7,135 nucleotides of DNA from CAYOYH01 sp964408165 (GTDB taxonomy: Bacteria; Patescibacteriota; Saccharimonadia; Saccharimonadales; CAYOYH01): NCBI GenBank assembly GCA_964408165.1, contig CAYOYH010000039.1, forward strand, positions 1-7,135, in the 5' to 3' direction. The position numbers were made by a program, and so were the translations under genes. Below, one piece after another: positions 5,173 to 7,135 of this stretch (position 1 is its first letter; each line of letters starts with the position of its first letter). A model generated the notes under the pieces. That model was not told where the DNA came from. It ran no database searches and worked only from the letters and a program-made list of their open reading frames with translations.

Positions 5173-5201
5173 AAAATAACATTTTTGCAACTAAATTGCA
5201 A
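5173..5201 (-). promoter_or_regulatory. Candidate promoter of the Fur-family gene
   Basis: On the minus strand TTGCAA (5201-5196), 17 bases, then TATTTT (5178-5173). Transcription would start near 5166, essentially at the ATG (5164), so the mRNA would be leaderless; no Shine-Dalgarno is present. The -35 is one arm of the dyad at 5185-5201. Confidence 0.4.
5185..5201. promoter_or_regulatory. Probable operator: 7-1-7 dyad of Fur-box type
   Basis: TGCAACT-A-AATTGCA (5186-5200) is a 7-1-7 inverted repeat with six of seven positions symmetric; written another way it is TTGCAA-CTAAA-TTGCAA. Fur, Zur and PerR boxes are commonly of 7-1-7 form. It lies between the regulator gene and the divergent operon and covers the proposed -35 boxes of both. 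A second, wider dyad, TGCAAAAA/TTTTTGCA (5166-5189), reaches to the regulator start. Binding by the adjacent regulator is inferred. Confidence 0.6.
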
Positions 5202-5214
5202 TTTTAGCTATCGT
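5185..5214 (+). promoter_or_regulatory. Candidate promoter of the two-gene operon
   Basis: TTGCAA (5185-5190), 18 bases, then TATCGT (5209-5214), each matching consensus at four of six positions. The leader would be about 11 bases and has no Shine-Dalgarno. Its -35 lies in the proposed operator, so binding there should repress it. Confidence 0.35.
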
Positions 5215-5231
5215 AAAGTACCCTTATACGC

Positions 5232-6101
5232 ATGAGAAATATTTTAGATATTGGCAAGGAAGGTGCAGAGTTTATTGATGTGGCAGTACCACGGCCAAGT
5301 GTAGCCATTGAGGATATGCAGCATTTTACGTCTATTGTTGACCGATTTCCAACGAGCAAGATTGAGAGCGAAGTAAACGATGGTACAAAACGCAATGTAG
5401 AGGTACATACGCTTTTACTGAATGACCCGCAAGTATTCGGACTAGTGTGGGAAATGGCAATGTACGAGCCAATAGTTTACGCACGGAAGGGCAATCGTAT
5501 GGCAATGGGTATCTTATCGCCTAACTTTGATGAGCACGGAACCCATCGACTACCAGCAATCAAAGTATTGCCACTCAAAACACCTTACCCTCTGATAAGT
5601 CGAGGGACCGATCTTTTGCCTGACGCGCGAATGGCTACTATGCTGGCAGGCTCAGCTCATGCCGAGGGCAAGGGCAGTGGCGGCCACGACAAGCCACCCG
5701 AGAAGGATTATGAGCATAAGCTGACATTTATCGGCGCTATCTCGCTTGGTAAGAGTACGATTACCGAAAACGGACAGCATGTCCAGCATGCCGAGCGAAC
5801 AAGAACATCAGTAGCCACCGGCTTAACTAACGGCAGCTTGGGCAATATTTTCGTTGCTGACGGTGACAGAACGGCTGATTTTCCAGGCTATGGTGTGCCT
5901 TTGACGTTCCAACAAGGGGTAGCCCAGCCGACAGACGCTATATTTTTCCCTAAAGGTTTTCTGCACAGTGAAGCTGCTTACGGTGTTCATTATGTCGACG
6001 CCTCCCGCATTGCTTACGGTGCAAGTTTGCAGATTATGCATCAAAGACTAGGCCGGCAAGCGGTATCAGACCAACTAAAACAGATAGCGAGGTTATCATG
6101 A
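5232..6101 (+). CDS. Conserved-looking protein of unknown function, first gene of Fur-linked operon
   Basis: I do not recognise this 289-aa protein. It has no signal peptide or membrane segment and looks soluble and cytoplasmic. The N-terminal half (1-137) alternates strands and helices with hydrophobic patches such as VFGLVWEMAMYEPIVYARKG (68-87). A flexible Gly/His/Lys/Pro linker follows at about 141-163. The C-terminal half (164-289) is rich in His (151, 162, 183, 186, 245, 253, 270) and Gly. GAISLGKST at 168-176 fits the Walker A pattern, but the following ITENGQHV does not look like a P-loop helix and no Walker B is evident, so NTP binding is not claimed. The ATG at 5232 has no Shine-Dalgarno. 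Its stop overlaps the next start as ATGA, so the two genes are coupled. Divergence from the Fur-family gene suggests control by metal or oxidative stress. Confidence 0.8.
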   Translation: MRNILDIGKEGAEFIDVAVPRPSVAIEDMQHFTSIVDRFPTSKIESEVNDGTKRNVEVHTLLLNDPQVFGLVWEMAMYEPIVYARKGNRMAMGILSPNFDEHGTHRLPAIKVLPLKTPYPLISRGTDLLPDARMATMLAGSAHAEGKGSGGHDKPPEKDYEHKLTFIGAISLGKSTITENGQHVQHAERTRTSVATGLTNGSLGNIFVADGDRTADFPGYGVPLTFQQGVAQPTDAIFFPKGFLHSEAAYGVHYVDASRIAYGASLQIMHQRLGRQAVSDQLKQIARLS

Positions 6102-6547
6102 TAGGTTCACCCAAGGCACCAGATTTTATTGGAGAGGCATTTGATGATAGCTTTTTTACTAAATACGAAGAGCAGTTATCAGATATTTCTATCGAAGAGC
6201 AAGCAACTACTGCATTAGCTGAAATAATGACCATTGAAAAAGCTGATGGCTCGCAAAAATCATACGACGAGCTACGGAGCGAAACCCAAACATTCTTTAC
6301 TAACGACTGGGTGCGCAATGATGAGGCTGTTATGAACCATATGGCAATAGAGTTCGCACATGCTTGCATGGGACATAATCACGGAGCTGACCTAGCGCAG
6401 GACAACCAGCTTCGGCCAGTCTTTGAAACAGGCTTAAAAAACTCCCTCGGTAATAAATATGGCCATAAGCACAAAAAAGACGATAAGGGTGAAATTGACC
6501 CAAAAACCGGCAAAAAGAAAAAGAAAAAACGCAGTTGGTTTAGTTAA
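6098..6547 (+). CDS. Histidine-containing, Lys-tailed protein of unknown function
   Basis: I do not recognise this 149-aa soluble protein. Residues 1-75 are acidic and mostly helical, with EEQ- and DEL-rich stretches. A cluster NHMAIEFAHACMGHNHG (80-96) places His81, His88, Cys90, His93 and His95 close together, and GHKHKK follows at 122-127. This could bind a transition metal, which would suit the Fur-family neighbour, but it is only a composition argument. The tail (about 123-149) is strongly basic, with six consecutive Lys at 139-144 encoded by A-rich DNA prone to slippage. Start and stop overlap (ATGA) with the upstream gene shows translational coupling and a likely shared function. A terminator-like hairpin follows 11 bases after the stop. 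Confidence 0.8.
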   Translation: MIGSPKAPDFIGEAFDDSFFTKYEEQLSDISIEEQATTALAEIMTIEKADGSQKSYDELRSETQTFFTNDWVRNDEAVMNHMAIEFAHACMGHNHGADLAQDNQLRPVFETGLKNSLGNKYGHKHKKDDKGEIDPKTGKKKKKKRSWFS

Positions 6548-6557
6548 GCAGGTAGCC

Positions 6558-6587
6558 AACAGAGCGGAACACTCTGTTTCTACTTTT
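6558..6587 (+). terminator. Terminator of the two-gene operon
   Basis: AACAGAG (6558-6564), loop CGGAACA, CTCTGTT (6572-6578), then TCTACTTTT. The stem is seven perfect pairs and the tail is T-rich with one CTAC interruption. It sits 11 bases after the stop at 6547. Confidence 0.65.
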
Positions 6588-6710
6588 GTAGCGAAAACCC
6601 CGATGCCTCTGTCCTCTAGGGAAGCGTACCACGACAAAAGCCTTTTTCCCGATATTTTAAAAAAATCTGGTGGGGTAGAAAAGACAATGAATCTCCCCGA
6701 GTTAACACCT
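6586..6710 (+). repeat. Inverted repeat copy B, right flank of the Fur locus
   Basis: This 125-base segment is the partner of 4636-4763 in opposite orientation, at about 88% identity by hand alignment. The longest exact blocks are GATGCCTCTGTCCT, GACAAAAGCCTTTTTC and GACAATGAATCTCC continuing through CCGAGTTAACACCT. It begins inside the T-rich tail of the operon terminator. Unlike copy A it has one uninterrupted reading frame. Confidence 0.85.
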
Positions 6711-6749
6711 AATCGAGCAGTCTGGGCTAAATTTAATCCGCAGGACTAG
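6603..6749 (+). CDS. Possible 48-aa ORF within repeat copy B
   Basis: ATG 6603 opens a frame reading MPLSSREAYHDKSLFPDI and ending AVWAKFNPQD. The same peptide can be traced in copy A, broken by two frameshifts and a stop: MPLS, SRVAR-stop-DKSLFLDILEKS, then KTMNLPELTP. That pattern suggests that copy B is the less decayed version of a small gene or gene end. However, the differences between copies fall at first and second codon positions as often as third, there is no Shine-Dalgarno, and a longer open frame back to 6459 overlaps the Lys-tail gene. It is therefore doubtful as an expressed gene. I recognise no family. Confidence 0.25.
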   Translation: MPLSSREAYHDKSLFPDILKKSGGVEKTMNLPELTPNRAVWAKFNPQD

Positions 6750-6815
6750 GTGGCAGCTTTCTGTTAAAATTATAGGCAGAGGTAGTCATTAGCATAAATT
6801 GGTTTATTGGTGATT

Positions 6816-6844
6816 TTGAACAAATGACGTAAATATTGTAAAAT
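6816..6844 (+). promoter_or_regulatory. Promoter of the Pro/Gln-rich gene
   Basis: TTGAAC (6816-6821), 17 bases, then TAAAAT (6839-6844), in AT-rich DNA. This is the best sigma-70-type promoter in the window. The start would be near 6851, leaving a leader of about 27 bases with a purine-rich AGAAAAAGAG before the ATG at 6878. Confidence 0.65.
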
Positions 6845-6877
6845 AAACAAATTAAACTAGCGCAGAAAAAGAGTTCT

Positions 6878-7135
6878 ATGGATCCAAGACAGCAAGCAAA
6901 CCAGCCAAACCCAAGCAATGGGGCTGATTTTAAGGTGCCTAATATTCCAGCCCAAGGGCCGCTAGATTCAAACCAAGCCGCCGATCTAATTCGACAACAG
7001 TTAAATGCTATCTACGGTTCTGAGCCTGGTTCGGCGCCAGCTCCCGTACCGGCAGTAGGCAGCGCTCACTTTAACCCCTTCGCTCAGCCAGCGCCGAACC
7101 AACACCCAGTCCAGCCTCAACCAACAGCTCAGCCA
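6878..7135 (+). CDS. Pro/Gln/Ala-rich protein, N-terminal part (runs off the window)
   Basis: Only the first 86 residues are visible, and the frame is open at the window edge. The N-terminus is MDPRQQANQPNP. A short helix-prone stretch at about 32-46 (NQAADLIRQQLNAIYG) is followed by a low-complexity region rich in Pro, Ala and Gln (about 48-86). Cytoplasmic disordered N-termini of this kind often precede a membrane anchor and an extracellular domain, but no such part is in view, so no function is assigned. The start is supported by the promoter at 6816-6844 and a weak purine-rich ribosome site. The upstream operon ends in its own terminator, so this is a separate transcription unit. Confidence 0.75.
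   Translation, partial: MDPRQQANQPNPSNGADFKVPNIPAQGPLDSNQAADLIRQQLNAIYGSEPGSAPAPVPAVGSAHFNPFAQPAPNQHPVQPQPTAQP

Noticed and set aside
5733..5759. Walker A ATP-binding motif (GAISLGKST) in the first unknown gene
   Set aside because: The pattern fits, but the next residues (ITENGQHV) do not form the expected helix and no Walker B partner is apparent, so a chance match is likely.
6459..6749. 96-aa plus-strand frame overlapping the His-rich gene and repeat copy B
   Set aside because: Its first third is an out-of-frame reading of the Lys-tail gene. Only the part within and after repeat copy B shows any pattern, reported separately as a possible 48-aa ORF.

Overview
The window looks like chromosomal DNA of a small-genome Candidate Phyla Radiation bacterium, most likely Saccharibacteria-like. 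This is a judgement from gene style, not a database result. The signs are short, tightly packed genes, several start codons with no Shine-Dalgarno sequence and a promoter placed for leaderless transcription, a signal-peptide nuclease, a stand-alone corrinoid adenosyltransferase with no cobalamin genes around it, and a Pro/Gln/Ala-rich protein N-terminus. TGA is used as a stop, so the genetic code is standard. A 14-base run of N at 1212-1225 marks an assembly gap.

Layout. Bases 3-107 are a heptanucleotide tandem repeat of about 15 units ending just before a -10-like box. Next come a CobO-type adenosyltransferase (127-696) and a secreted staphylococcal-nuclease-type thermonuclease (742-1329). 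A 237-base convergent spacer separates these from pyrH (UMP kinase, minus strand). Divergent from pyrH is a three-gene operon: exodeoxyribonuclease III, a 78-aa single-pass membrane protein, and a degenerate ribokinase-fold protein related to NAD(P)HX dehydratase. These genes are joined by TAATG stop/start overlaps. A tRNA-Leu(CAA) with a strong terminator follows.

Bases 4390-4744 hold no convincing gene. They contain dense secondary structure closed by a 13-bp long-range helix (4395-4411 with 4619-4633), which could be an unrecognised structured RNA of about 240 nt. They also contain one copy of a repeat of about 125 bp. Then come a Fur-family regulator (minus strand) and, divergently, two genes of unknown function coupled by an ATGA overlap; the second encodes a His-rich, Lys-tailed protein. 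The 67-base divergent gap has a 7-1-7 dyad, TGCAACT-A-AATTGCA, whose two TTGCAA halves fit as -35 boxes for the opposing promoters. This suggests the regulator controls itself and the two-gene operon. After a hairpin terminator, the second repeat copy lies in inverted orientation (6586-6710, about 88% identical by hand alignment). The Fur locus is therefore a 2.07-kb segment bracketed by inverted repeats. The window ends inside a Pro/Gln-rich gene with a clear promoter (TTGAAC-17-TAAAAT).

The left part is housekeeping and DNA or nucleotide metabolism: nuclease, DNA repair, UMP kinase, possible metabolite repair. The most interesting part is 4390-6750: the structured intergenic region, the inverted repeat pair, and the probably metal- or redox-regulated operon of unknown function.
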